A stretch of 64,000 nt of DNA from Trichobilharzia regenti (GCA_944472135.2 OX235267.1:36177312-36241311), one strand, 5' to 3'. Positions 1 to 9,944 are shown, counted from the first letter of the stretch. The notes: generated by a model not told the origin, from the letters alone. Numbers and translations are program-made.

Positions 1-344
1 GTCATGTGACCAATTCTCTATTAGTTGGTTAATTCGATCTATAATAATGTGTTTGTTAATTGCTAATTCACTTGAGTACTAAGCTTCTAGAAATTCTCTG
101 ACATTTTTTGGTGCTCCCTCTCTGTTTAGAATTTCCACATTCTTTCAATCCAATTTGTGTCCGTAATTTTCGACACATGTATCTACATGAAAGAATATAT
201 ATGTCGTGTCTTTTCACTGCTAATTTATACACGTGGATTCGAATTCGAAGGGGACACCCACTTTAACCGATGATGCAATGTTCATCGCGATTCATGCAAT
301 TTATTCTGTAAATGGTGCTAGTCTTATCTTCTTTTTCTATCGGA

Positions 345-1258
345 TGTTTCGGGTATGCACAATACCGAGTGGTACTCAAAGGAAGACTCTAGATGATCTG
401 GACTTCGCAGACGATATAATATGCTTAATGTCATACAAACTCGAAGATTTGTGGGCGAAAACCTACAAACTGGCAGAAGTGGCTGACAGGCACCGCTGAT
501 AGGACTCCAGATGAACATCGAGAAGACAGAGGTGATGAAGATAACCAATCAACAGTAACAACAACAATAACCAGCACCAATCACCATCAACCGAAGAGAT
601 TTAACAGAGATTACTTCCTTCACTTATTTAAGAAGCATCTTTTCAACTACAAGTGAAACATATGAAGATGTCAAAGCCAGTCAGAATTGGAAAGGCAAGA
701 CAGACCTTTATCAATCTGAAATCGGTTTGGAAATCTTTTGCACTCAATATAAAGAATAAAACTCAGATTTTCAACATAAATTTGGAGTCAGTCATTTTTT
801 CTATATGGGTCAGAAACTTGACCTAGCGTATCACGAAAAAGATTTCCAACGATCTACAGACATTTACCAACAGCGTCCTTCACTGGCTCCATATTGACGA
901 TCAAATAACCAGAGAGAATTGGCAATAAGAAACTACGGGAACAAGCTAACCATGATGCCATCGCCCAACAAATATATAGAAGTAAATAAAGATGGATCGG
1001 ATACACGCTGAGGAGACCGTGGAGTGACATCACGCTCCAGGCACTCGCTCGAGTGGAACCCGGGTGGGAAACAACGAGCGGTTCATCCTAGGGTGACATG
1101 GGGGAACTCGTGTGTTGGGGAGGAGGAAATGAGAGATAATGGTCAGTCGTGAAACCAGCTGAAGAGGACAAAAGAAAATAGAACAAAGTGGATATTTGTT
1201 GTTGAAGCTCTATGTTCCACTCGAAACCCAAAAAAACAATAATAGTAATAATAATACT
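345..1258 (+). mobile_element. Degenerate LINE fragment (LINE-2 family, RTE-like), 3' part
   Basis: Broken reading frames match the C-terminal reverse transcriptase of the LINE-2 copies at 36.3 and 41.7 kb: LDDLDFADDI (the FADD catalytic box, near 389-418), KTEVMKI, then a weaker RxxWIGHTLRR-like stretch. The 3' end has the family tail (ctatgttccactcg...aaccc) followed by ATA-type microsatellite repeats, as expected for RTE-like insertions. Stops and frameshifts make it dead. Confidence 0.72.
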
Positions 1259-1440
1259 CAAATGAATCAACGATTAACAAACACATTATTATAGATCACC
1301 TTTACCAACCAATAGAGAACACGTCACATGACGAGAAAGTTCAAATTCCAAGTCAATAAAAATGTGATCAATACAGAAGTAAATTAACAACCAATCATGA
1401 CAGCGGTTGTTAGGAGATACAATCATATCATTATTCAAGT

Positions 1441-1644
1441 ATTTTTTTTTTGATTTTTTTACTTTTGATTTACAGCTTGATTCCACACCGTATTTTTGGT
1501 ACAAGTATGGAATTTTCAGTGTGGATATCGGTAGCCCAAAATTCGCAGGCCGACCATAGATATCGGGTGTGCGTCAGCGTGGGCTCGAACCCCGGACCAT
1601 GTGCATGGTAGGCGAGGATCCTAACCACTGTGCCACCGACGCAC
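1441..1644 (-). mobile_element. tRNA-derived SINE, family B
   Basis: Minus strand: head GCGTCGGTGGCACAGTGG (A box) and GGGGTTCGAGCC (B box), a body with TATGGTCGGCCTGCG and TTGGTACAAG-type sequence, and an A-rich tail seen as the T-run at 1442-1457. Matches copies at 8591 and 48829. Confidence 0.85.
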
Positions 1645-1665
1645 TGACGGGAATTGATTGATTGG

Positions 1666-2030
1666 TTACAGGAATTCATCATGAGCGGACATCGGTTAGA
1701 GAAACATTGGAAAACCTGAGAGTACTGGACAACTGTTTCGTCAACCTAGTTTGTGACTCTTCAGCAGTACGCACCCACCGGGATTCGAACCCAGGACCTT
1801 CAGGTTACAAGGCGAGCTCGTATACCATCAAACCACTGGGATCCGATACAATGGCCAACCAATGAATTCTAAGTTCTGCCAATTCACGACATAGCGCGAC
1901 CGCTAGCCAATGTCTTCGGCGAGTATTTTTCCTCACACCTTACCCGCTGCACCCTACTGGTCACGACTTCCCACTGGAACCCAGGTAACTCCCTACCTAA
2001 AAAGGGTCGATCGCCAGTGAGCATCTCATC
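1666..2030 (-). mobile_element. Hammerhead SINE (family C), left arm of a palindrome
   Basis: Minus-strand copy, about 365 bp. From 5' (2030) to 3' (1666): a leader ending near the tRNA-like head, an A-box-like CCAGTGGTTTGATGG, B box GGGTTCGAATCC, a hammerhead-like segment (1720-1774) and the 3' body ending TCATGATGAATTCC. It is the mirror of 2048-2409. Confidence 0.85.
1720..1774 (-). ncRNA. Hammerhead ribozyme in family C SINE
   Basis: Minus-strand core CUGAAGA (fits CUGANGA), helix II GUCA/UGAC, GAAA, short helix III, and cleavage triplet GUC. Helix I can pair GUACUG with CAGUAC across the open end, a type I topology as in schistosome satellite hammerheads. Confidence 0.6.
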
Positions 2031-2047
2031 GATATTCAAATATTGGT

Positions 2048-2409
2048 GATGAGATGCTCACTGGCGATCGACCCTTTTTAGGTAGGGAGTTACCTGGGTT
2101 CCAGTGGGAAGTCGTGACCAGTAGGGTGCAGCGGGTAAGGTGTGAGGAAAAATACTCGCCGAAGACATTGGCTAGCGGTCGCGCTATGTCGTGAATCGGC
2201 AGAACTTAGGATTCATTGGTTGGCCATTGTATCGGGTCCCAGTGGCTTAATAGTCTACGAGCTCGCCTTGTAACCAGAAGGTCCTGGGTTCGAATCCCGG
2301 TGAGTGTGTACTGCTGAAGAGTCCCAAACTAGGACGAAACAGCTGTCCAGTACACCTACGTTTTCCAATGTTTCTCTAACCGATGTCCGCTCGTGATGAA
2401 TTCCTGTAA
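2048..2409 (+). mobile_element. Hammerhead SINE (family C), right arm of a palindrome
   Basis: Plus-strand copy with the same parts as 1666-2030 in reverse: leader, head GGGTCCCAGTGGCTTAA, B box GGGTTCGAATCCC (2287-2299), hammerhead (2304-2355) and 3' body to the TTCCTGTAA end. The leader reaches right up to the palindrome centre, so the two copies are joined 5' to 5'. Confidence 0.85.
2304..2355 (+). ncRNA. Hammerhead ribozyme in family C SINE
   Basis: Core CUGAAGA, helix II GUCC/GGAC with loop CAAACUA, GAAA, a tiny helix III (ACA/UGU) and GUC before the cleavage site. Helix I is a perfect 8-bp pairing GUGUACUG (2306-2313) with CAGUACAC (2348-2355). All invariant core positions known for hammerheads are present. 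Activity is inferred. Confidence 0.68.
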
Positions 2410-2679
2410 GCAATATATCATTATTAATAGAGAATTCAAATAACTTCACTTCATATAAAAACCTATGCTGAAGATGTTGTGTAGGAGGTGGATAATGAAA
2501 GCTTCGTAATTAAATCAACCAGCTCATAGAAAACACCACTAAATCAAAGTATGTAACACCAAGCAGACCACATATTAAAGATTTAAATATTTTCGCTTTC
2601 CGAAGGAGACTGTTGCAAAGTTTTACATGGAATCGTTAAATTTGTAAATTACGAATCGCATACTACTATTCAATCGAAT

Positions 2680-2857
2680 TTTAGATTTTTCCGTCGATTG
2701 ATTGAACCGAAGTGCTCGGTCTCAGGTTGACATGTCGGCTTCTTGTGCAGCTGCTTCGACGATGTCTGGGCATTTAATTAGTATTTAACTGGTGGATGGT
2801 GACTAGCAGTTGAATCCAGGATGCGCATTTCGTCCTATTTGGGACTCGTCAGCTGTG
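2680..2857 (-). mobile_element. Sm-alpha-like SINE, 3' half, left arm of inverted pair
   Basis: Minus strand: hammerhead region then CACCATCCACCAGTTAAATAC, CAGACATCGTCGAAGCAG-like and CCGAGCACTTCGGTTCAATC, the body of the schistosome Sm-alpha SINE, matching 20068-20405. The tRNA-like head is missing. Confidence 0.8.
2812..2856 (-). ncRNA. Hammerhead ribozyme of Sm-alpha SINE, weak helix I
   Basis: Minus strand: CUGACGA, GUCCCAAAUAGGAC, GAAA, UGCGCAUC then CUGGAUU. The core is canonical, but helix I can only pair about CAG with CUG because the 5' strand has changed. Confidence 0.6.
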
Positions 2858-3000
2858 CCCATAGGTTCGGGTCTCGGTGGGGACATCGTCGTCACTCACT
2901 GAAAAGTACAGGTACATCCAATGGCTGACGAGTCCCAAATAGGACGAAATGCGCATCCTGGATTCCACTGCTAATCACCATCCACCAATTAAATACCCAT
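2858..3000 (+). mobile_element. Sm-alpha-like SINE, partial, right arm of inverted pair
   Basis: Starts inside the tRNA-like head near the B-box region (GGTTCGGGTCTCGG at 2865-2878), continues through the hammerhead (2912-2967) and stops in the body at CACCATCCACCAATTAAATAC. It faces away from the copy at 2680-2857. Confidence 0.8.
2912..2967 (+). ncRNA. Hammerhead ribozyme of Sm-alpha SINE
   Basis: Core CUGACGA (2925-2931), helix II GUCC/GGAC, GAAA (2945-2948), two-base-pair helix III and cleavage triplet AUC before CUGGAUU. The flank GUACAUCCA can pair part of CUGGAUU-ACUGC after bulging AUGG. The schistosome satellite hammerhead is established; this copy's activity is unknown. Confidence 0.7.
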
Positions 3001-4085
3001 ACTACTTTGCATATATTTCATGATTCTTCTTCTACTAAGCGGCACTGGAGACTGTGTTATTGCCTTAAAGGTAAATGTGTTCATCAACACTATACTATGA
3101 CACGAATTATTTTTACCAATAATAATTATAATAATTTATAGTAAGTCAGCTGATTAACAATTACTAATCTAAAATTTTGCATAACTGTTCTCTTCTCGTT
3201 GTTGTTGTTGTTGAGTTGTTGTGTCGTTGTTTTATGTTGTCAGTTTTCGCTCAACTCACACGTGAGCAAATACATTTATTGTCTTACACTACTGAGTCAA
3301 GCATGCACACAAAACACATAAACCAGTTGTCAATTGATTGAGTATACATTTCTTTTCTTTTTTGCATTTAATCGAACAAAGCGGCCTCTCATAACAAATA
3401 TCTAGTTTATGGATATATACACACAAATGCGCACACACACACACATACACACAGAGGCTAAATAATTCTGAAAGTGTACATATATACACAAGAATTAAGG
3501 ATGAGGAAACAAGAAGAAGAAGAAGCTTTGATCAGATCAATGATCTACTTTCCTCTTTATTTTACTCATGCCTAATTTCTTTACTCAATCCCTCTCTCTC
3601 ACTCGCTCGCTCTCCCGCTTACTTTCACCTTACTTTCATAATCTGATATGGAGGGGGATAACCAACCGGAGTATTGAAAACAATTGGTAAGAAGTTGAAC
3701 GGAAAGTATTCCATCCACGTAACACTAATGATCATAATCTACACTTCAGTGTCATTCAAATGGAAAAGAAATCCTAGGATGAGAATAAAAAGAAGTTCAG
3801 ATAAACAAAATAAACACAATTATCTCTGGATGAATTAACAATAAATGAAGAATGAAGAAAAGAGGGAGAGAGGATTCAATCAAAGAAGTAGAAATAAGAA
3901 GAGGAACAAGGAGATGTAGGGAGGTTTAATTAGGTCTAAAGTGAAGTAACCAGATTTAAAAGCTTTGAACAATACACATGAAACCCGAACCATTAACTAT
4001 ACTGTTAATGATAGGGATTATTACCTAAACCAGTGACTGAAGTCGATACCTACATAGAGACACACAAACATACACAAAAGATTCT
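3001..4085. other. Unassigned stretch with short simple repeats
   Basis: No coding or element signature recognised. It contains a GTT-rich patch (about 3200-3240), a CA-rich patch (about 3420-3460) and a TCTC/CGCT-rich patch (about 3590-3615). The Gly-Met codons at 3566-3572 are discussed under rejected items. Confidence 0.5.
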
Positions 4086-4089
4086 ATAC

Positions 4090-4575
4090 TGCCTATTTGT
4101 GTCCCCTTAGGCAACCGTGTACTGTCGTTGGTGGTAGACTTCTGTCTTCCTCTCAAAATTCTGCCACATGGCCATACGTTCACATAGTCTCTGTCAGGTA
4201 AGTCTTATTCACACTGCGAAGGTGTTTCTCACATAGGGGAAACGGCTAGTGCGAATGTTTGGCGTAAACAGCCGGATTGGTGAACATCCATGTTTACTTA
4301 AGGGAGCTGAAAAACTCTCTAATAATCGAATGGCATTATTATCCTGGTTAAGTCACCGTGAACCATCGGAACGTGGTTCCTGAGATTGCTCCACTGCCTT
4401 ATGGATGAGACGTCAAGTCAAAGGCTCGAGGGTGGAGTTGGTCCATTAAGACAAACACCTAGTACAGTCTAGACAGTATCCCAGCCCTCGTACAAACTAT
4501 GAGATTTTCTTTGGCGCATCTCTTCGTGCTCATAATGTACCAAGTTTTAATTTTTAATAACAATAATAATAAGAG
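4090..4575 (+). repeat. Family X repeat, degenerate copy
   Basis: The block 4345-4560 aligns by eye to 51290-51720: TCAAGTCAAAGGCTCG, CAGTATCCCAGCCCTC and GGCGCATC near the end occur in the same order. The 51-kb copy begins with an RTE-like leader, so this may be a relic of a non-autonomous element. No protein seen. Confidence 0.55.
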
Positions 4576-4996
4576 TAATAGTAGCAATAATGCTTATTTT
4601 TCTCCTAGGATTGAGATGATTGGTAGATTGGTTTGTGTAATTTATGGTCTGTCATGAAATCGATATAAAATGGATCCATTAGATTTGGTACGTCATGGAA
4701 CCTTTCTATGTGATTTCGACTGATTTGATGCGTTAACTTAAGGTGCTTATGATACAATTGTTGAATGTTTATTAAGAAAGGGGGTTTGTCATGAGTTCTT
4801 GGTATACATTACTATTTTGAACATACTGTGGTCCGTTTTCTCCATGAACACTATGCTTCTTTTATGTTTAGCCTAGAATTAGTAGTGCAACAATTTTCTT
4901 TCTACCTTTCAAACGTTTTACTGTTTTCATGAGATTTTGCTGGGTTCAAAACGAACAAATTCCAGTATTGATTTTTTCGGGATTTTGTTTGATTGC

Positions 4997-5270
4997 ATGG
5001 AGGATTTCATCATGAGCTGACATCAGTTAGAGAACCACTGGAAAACCTGGGAGTACTGGACAGCAGTTTCGTCCACCTAGTTTGGGACTCTTCATCAGTA
5101 GGCACCCACTCACACGGTTCGAACCCACGACCTTCTGGTTACAAGGCTAGCGAGTTCGTAGACCGTTGAGCCACTGGGAACCGATCCAATGGTTTTTGAA
5201 TTCTAACTTCTGCCTATAAAAGACATAGCGCGACCATTTCACAATGTCTTTTTCGATGAGTTACTGCCTC
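4997..5270 (-). mobile_element. Hammerhead SINE (family C), left arm of inverted pair
   Basis: Minus strand: tRNA-like head with B box GGTTCGAACC, a hammerhead-like segment and the TCATGATGAAATCC 3' end. In the ribozyme core the first C has become A (AUGAAGA), probably inactivating. Its 5' leader (GACATTGTGAAATGG...) extends past the partner copy. Confidence 0.8.
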
Positions 5271-5490
5271 ATCTCATGAATTGGCAGAAGTTAGAATTCG
5301 TGGACTGGCCACTGAATCGGGTCCCAGTGGCTCAACGGTCTACGAGCTCGCCTAGTAACCAGAAGGTCATGGGTTCGAACCGTGTGGGTGAGTGCCTACT
5401 GATGAAGAGTTGACGAAACAGCTGTCCAGTACTCCCAGGTTTTCCAGTGGTTCTCTAACTGATATCAGCTCATGATGAAATCCTCCATAC
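5271..5490 (+). mobile_element. Hammerhead SINE (family C), right arm of inverted pair
   Basis: Head GGGTCCCAGTGGCTCAACGG, B box GGGTTCGAACC, then a hammerhead remnant with helix II collapsed to GAGUUGACGAAAC, and the same 3' body. It points away from 4997-5270. Confidence 0.8.
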
Positions 5491-5520
5491 AAACAAACAA
5501 ACTCATCAAAACTGGCCACT

Positions 5521-5705
5521 GAGTTGGGTCCCAGTGGCTGGATGGTCTACGACCTTGCCTTGTAACCGGGAGGTCAAGGGTTCGAACCGTGGCGGTGGGT
5601 GAGAACTGCTGACGAGTCGGAAACTGGGCTGACGAAATGGCTATCCAGCACTCTGGCATTGGTTTTCAATGGTTCTCTAACTGATATTAATCTTTGATCA
5701 AAATT
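5521..5705 (+). mobile_element. Hammerhead SINE (family C)
   Basis: Third copy in a row, plus strand: head TTGGGTCCCAGTGGCTGG, B box GGGTTCGAACC, intact-looking hammerhead (5601-5653), 3' body GGTTCTCTAACTGATATTAA. The 3' end diverges after about 5700. Confidence 0.8.
5601..5653 (+). ncRNA. Hammerhead ribozyme in family C SINE
   Basis: Core CUGACGA (5609-5615), GAAA and a UAUC cleavage triplet. Helix II differs from the other copies but still pairs: GUCGG with CUGAC. Helix I keeps CUG/CAG and GAG/CUC with internal mismatches. Confidence 0.6.
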
Positions 5706-6115
5706 TTTACCGTATATTGCTCTGGAAAATTGAGTAGTGTGAAACTCCTTTTGTGTTTGATAACAGATAAGACAAATTGACATATTTCATGTGTGCTGAA
5801 ATTTATCATTTGAAATTCACTATCTCTTCTTTAACTGATTCAATGAAAATGTTTCTTTACAAGAGTGAACAATTGATAAGTCAACATGTAAAACGAATAT
5901 GAACAGTTTTCATGAAACATTATCAAACTGAGAGTGTTAATAATACATGAAGAAGGAAAAAAGGAAATGAACAGACAGATGTTACGACTACTGATGTTTT
6001 TGTTTATACATACTACTTAAGGTAAATCCTAATTATGAGAAGAGAGACAACTGAGGTAAGTCTATAAGTGAAAAGATGAATATATGTACTTAGGAGACTT
6101 GGAACGTCACGAATA
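5706..6115. other. Unassigned AT-rich stretch
   Basis: No protein, splice-supported exon or repeat family recognised. Confidence 0.5.
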
Positions 6116-6500
6116 ACATTTCTGAAAGGATACTACCCACTTCACTCCATAATGAACATCAAATAGCCAGTGAAGAAAGGACAGGCAACAAAGGACACTG
6201 TAAACGAACCAACCAAGGACCAATCGACACACAACTTTTCAGAAGGAAATTGGGATACATTGGGCATACACCGAGGAGACCGTTGAGTGACATCGCGCAC
6301 CTGGCTCTGGAGTGAAACACGAATGGGAAACCAGTTGGTCAATGGGTTCGTGGCTGATATGGAGCAGGAGATCGTATGAGAAGGAAATGAAAGCTGACGG
6401 ACTGTCACGAAGTCAACTAAAGAGGAGTGCACAGGACACAATGAATTGGAGATATACTTCTGAAGACCTATATGTTCCACCTGGAGCCTAAGGGAATAAT
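6116..6500 (+). mobile_element. LINE-2 3' fragment
   Basis: Plus-strand relic: RRKLGYIGHTPRRPLSDIA (the conserved C-terminal GHTLRRP...DIA segment), then the family 3' tail (ctatatgttccacctggagcctaaggg) and AATAATA repeats. Many stops. Confidence 0.72.
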
Positions 6501-6545
6501 AAATAATATTATAAAAACGAAAAAGTATTAGCAAGTTATTCTTTC

Positions 6546-6908
6546 TCACCCAGGACCTTCCGCTTACAAGACAAGCTCATAGACCATTCAACCACTAGGA
6601 CCCGATTCAATGACCAGCCCATGAATTCTAACTTCTACCAATTGGTGATTTTAGCGCGACCACTAACCAATGTCTTCGGTGGGACTACATCCCCACTCAC
6701 GACTGGATGGACCCCGCTGGTTATCACTACTTACTAGAACTTCGTCCTTTAGCCAGGTAACTAGCGAGCAGCAGATTAATTTTTAAGAATTTGTTTGCAG
6801 GAATTCCATTTGTCTCAGGTTAGATCATGGATTCATACCAGTTAGAGAATCATTGAACTGCTGATGAGTCCCAAACTAGGATGAAACAGATGACTGTCCA
6901 GTACTCCC
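6546..6908. mobile_element. Family C SINE remnants: minus 5' part plus plus-strand hammerhead piece
   Basis: 6546-6795 is a minus-strand tRNA-like head and leader. 6855-6908 is a plus-strand hammerhead piece (CUGAUGA, GUCCCAAACUAGGAU, GAAA, GUC, CAGUACUCC). In helix II the closing pair is weakened (GGAU). This looks like a broken inverted arrangement similar to 4997-5490. Confidence 0.6.
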
Positions 6909-6909
6909 T

Positions 6910-7386
6910 AACATATTTCATGTTAGACAGATTCTCTAATAATAATAATAAAGCTTGTTTTTAACGGCTTTTAAATATTGAAGTTTAAAAAATAATTTTT
7001 ATTTATGCTACACTAAACAACAGAGAGGGCTGTACGATTATTAAACATGACATATTACTAACGCCAGACAATTACAGAAAAACTAAGAATAAACTCAAGG
7101 GTGTGGTTAAGTCACTGAGGGCTAACAAATTCCCCATCCTATTTAATAGGCATTATATTTACTCTACTACTATTCTATTATATGGATTGTTTTCAAAAAT
7201 AATTCAATTATGCCACATAACTATTATCCTCATGAATATTGTTAATTCTTTGTCAATGTGCCGTTGATTTGTCCCCTCCTTTGAAAGGAACAAAAGGAAA
7301 GTGTAGAGTAGGTAATAAATAGATAGATAGAGAGTAGGTAGTCGTATGTTTGTAATTACATCAATGACATTCTTTCAGTTACTATT
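6910..7386. other. Unassigned AT-rich stretch
   Basis: No supported gene or named repeat. A short TAGA microsatellite lies near 7320. Confidence 0.5.
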
Positions 7387-7395
7387 ACTATCAAT

Positions 7396-7636
7396 GAATT
7401 TTTTTTTCCTTCACGTTCCCAGTGGAACATACAGCTTCAAGCAGCTAGTGGCTTGACGTTTCTGAAGCAGTGTTTATTTTTAAAGGATGAAGTTGCTAGC
7501 CTCATGCCCAACCTTACCTCTTTACCAGCATTATTTCTGGCTTACAGAGGTAAAGGAGTGCGTCGGTGGCCGGGGATCGAACCCCGGATCACGTGCATGG
7601 TCGGCGAGCGTCCTAACTGCTGTGCCACCGACGCAC
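7396..7636 (-). mobile_element. tRNA-derived SINE, family A, with target duplication
   Basis: Minus strand: head GTGCGTCGGTGGCACAGC, B box GGGGTTCGATCCCCG, body GTAAAGAGGTAAGG, 3' tail TATGTTCCACTGGGAACGTG then A-rich. A 9-bp direct repeat ACTATCAAT flanks it (7387-7395 and 7637-7645). Confidence 0.88.
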
Positions 7637-7859
7637 ACTATCAATATATCCTTTGAGAAATTATTACACACGTTCTGAGTGGAACGAACATAGTGTTTAA
7701 GCAGAACATGCCCATTGAAACTGGCTTCACAATTACTCTCAAGCATTCATTTCTTCTTTACATGATCACAACCCATCCATATCACACCCAGACATTCTAC
7801 CCGCCACTTCCATGGCATGTGATGTCTCTTGAATATCTGTCCTCAGTATAAGTCCAATC

Positions 7860-8990
7860 CGTCCCCATTCTCCATATTGGTTTGTTTATTAGATGTATCA
7901 CACAGTGATGAAACAGTATTATATACTGGATGACATTTCGAACAAAATTTATTACTGTTCATAACCATATTAATTGTAATCACACGACTTTGAAGCTTGA
8001 GGTTTATAGTTTTCTTTGTCCTCTCCTATTTGTCGTCGTAGGGGTAGTAGAATTTTCCAGATATCTGGGTGGACATGTGTTGAATCATTCCTACTACACG
8101 TATTCTCTTCAGTTGATTCGATAAACAAAGCTTCTGTTATCGATCTCTCCCTCCACCCTGTGACATTAGATTTTAAAACTGTCATCCCCTCATCCTATTG
8201 TATGGTGCTATTGTAGTGCTATAGCTGAAATATTCTCTAGATTTCTTATCTTATTCGGGCCAACTAATCTAGATTTCGCTAGGTTTTTATGTTCGGCTAG
8301 TCTGACTGCCCCTGTTCTACTACTTTGACCTATGTATTTGACCTGACAATCATCGCAGGCAGGGTATTAGATAGACTAAATTATTTTGTTTTAAAGGCTT
8401 CACAGAATCCTTTAGCCGACAAAGCTTGTTTCTACTTGAGTTTGTGGGTTTGAATGCTACTTTTATTCCTACCTTGTTAAGAATTCTGTGTAAGGTGGTT
8501 TCCGAGGTTCCTTCCTTGTATAGAATTACTGTTGATGATTTAGGTTCCTCATTGTTAGTGTCGTCATTAATATTATTATCATTATTATGTGGCGTCGGTG
8601 GCACAGTGGTTAGGACTCTCGCCGACCATGCACATGTCCGAAGTTCAATCCCCTGCCGACGCACACCTGATATCTATGGTCGGCCTGCGAAATTTGGGCT
8701 ACCGATATCCATGCTGAAAATTCCATACTTGTACCAAAAATACAGTGTGGAGTCAAACTGTAGTCAAAAATATAAATTAATAAAAAAATATTATTATCAC
8801 TATCGCTACTATCATTGTTTATTTTATTTTTACATTTCCTTACATATTTCCTGACTAATTTATCCGGGTAATTATTAAGTCTCAAGGCTTCTTTTATCTG
8901 TATCACTTCTTGTCTTAGATTTTCCTTAGTACTACTTATTTTTTGTGCTCTGTCACTTAAACATTTCACCAATCCTACTTTTACTGACAT
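7860..8990 (-). mobile_element. Penelope-like element remnant, GIY-YIG region, split by a SINE
   Basis: Minus strand, frame broken. 8990 onward reads KEALRLNNYPDKLVRKY. After the SINE at 8591-8786 it resumes KSSTVILYKEG, FKPTNSSRNKL, NNLVYLIPC and, across a stop, a YIGQ-like segment with LAEHKN. The Y...C.C...YIG(Q/R)...R...EH order is the GIY-YIG endonuclease of PLEs. The C-terminal HPDIWKILLPLRR recurs at 34.3 and 35.9 kb. Confidence 0.72.
8591..8786 (+). mobile_element. tRNA-derived SINE, family B, inserted in the PLE
   Basis: Plus strand: head GCGTCGGTGGCACAGTGG, B box AAGTTCAATCC (degenerate), body TATGGTCGGCCTGCGAAAT and A-rich tail. AATATTATTATCA occurs on both sides (8569-8581 and 8787-8799), compatible with a target duplication. 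Confidence 0.85.
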
Positions 8991-9234
8991 AGGATGGGAT
9001 GATTAGAAGTCCAAATATCTGTTTGAATGTATGTGCTTTCGGCAAAGCGCGTGTTAAATATCTGAAACATACGTAGAAGCACTGAATGATTTGACAATAG
9101 TGTTGAAAATTCCGATCCTGTTCTCCTTGCTGCACCAAGTATCATGAATCTCCACATCGATTTTTTTACATGGATGAATATCCCTCTTGTTTTCCCGATA
9201 CTGGACTTTGAGCTCGCCTAGTTTACTATCCTCC

Positions 9235-9345
9235 CCGCCCCCCTAAAACTGGAAAAAAAGGGCAAGATTGGGCATAGTGCTAATAACCCCACCCTGTAGG
9301 AATAAAACAACAATTCCATCTCTACAGAAACCGCATAAGCACAGA
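9235..9345 (+). mobile_element. Possible family A SINE fragment
   Basis: Shares the AAACTGGAAAAAAAGGGCAA...AACCCCACC pattern and a CTACAGAAAC motif with family A bodies. The head is not recognisable. Confidence 0.35.
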
Positions 9346-9461
9346 AAAAGAGAATTAATCGACAATAAAATATTCTGAGAATTCGATGTCACATATCAAA
9401 GAAAATATAATCCAGAATAGAGCTATTTAAAAACAAAAAAAAGAATATTGTTATCACTAAC

Positions 9462-9638
9462 CTGACAGTAACCAACATCTGCGTTGTACACTGAATAGGC
9501 GGCTAGAACACGAAACAATGCACATTGTCGTGGACCATAACGATCACGAAAGTAAATTGTATTTCGAAACGTTCTATTGACATCCAAGTCAATTTGATTT
9601 AGGGAACGTGATGAAGAAAGCGCTTGATTTAGCATTTT
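9462..9638 (-). CDS. Exon 5 of USP6NL-like gene (Arg-finger and Gln-finger motifs of the TBC domain)
   Basis: 177 nt, 59 codons, phase 0 at both ends, acceptor cttcctacag and donor gttagt. It contains [40 protein letters not shown]. IxxDxxRT carries the catalytic Arg finger and YCQ the Gln finger of TBC Rab GAPs. QIDLDVNRT and AAYSVYN..VGYCQ are closest to USP6NL/USP6 among families I know. The next exon should begin with a Gly-Met motif; none with valid acceptor and phase was found between 1 and 9461, so it is probably off the left edge. Confidence 0.88.
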
Positions 9639-9727
9639 CTGTAGGAAGACAAAAGAGACAAGTGAAATAAAATTTACTATTAGTGAATAAGCAAATAACA
9701 CAAAAAACTAGAAACTTATGTATGAGG

Positions 9728-9847
9728 GACTTGTTGCCGGATGATTTTGTCATTCTAGGTGAAGACACAATGACAAATTCCAGAGACCTCTTTAACAACT
9801 TGAGTAGAAGTATTAGAATGTTTAAGCGTGAGATTCGTTTCTAAGAA
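9728..9847 (+). pseudogene. RTE-clade LINE relic, left piece
   Basis: Encodes DDFVILGEDT and LFNNLSRSIRMF, matching DDLVLLGEDADK and LNTLSSNLRMF just after the YADD box of the intact RTE. The frame continues at 11026 after the TIR element. Confidence 0.75.
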
Positions 9848-9903
9848 CAAACGGTTCAGAGAAGAGTTTCTTTCTGGCGGCGAATTCATTCACTTAGCTG
9901 TAC
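9848..9903 (+). repeat. Left terminal inverted repeat
   Basis: Pairs with 10939-11002. The best-conserved part is GGCGGCGAATTCATTCACTT (9877-9896). Confidence 0.7.
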
Positions 9904-9925
9904 AATGGCATTCATATATAATTAT

Positions 9926-9944
9926 TGTGTGTGTGTGTGTGTGT
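9926..9944. repeat. (GT)n microsatellite
   Basis: About ten GT units just inside the left terminal inverted repeat. Confidence 0.9.

Noticed and set aside
1720..2355. Family C and Sm-alpha heads as true tRNA genes
   Set aside because: A and B boxes are present, but the acceptor stem and anticodon arm do not fold into a full cloverleaf and each head runs into a SINE body.
3555..3575. Gly-Met-Ser-like codons on the minus strand that could be the next host exon (after YCQ)
   Set aside because: The acceptor position would give GCATGAGT, out of phase by one base, and the frame then reads SKIKRKVDH and stops. This is not TBC-like.
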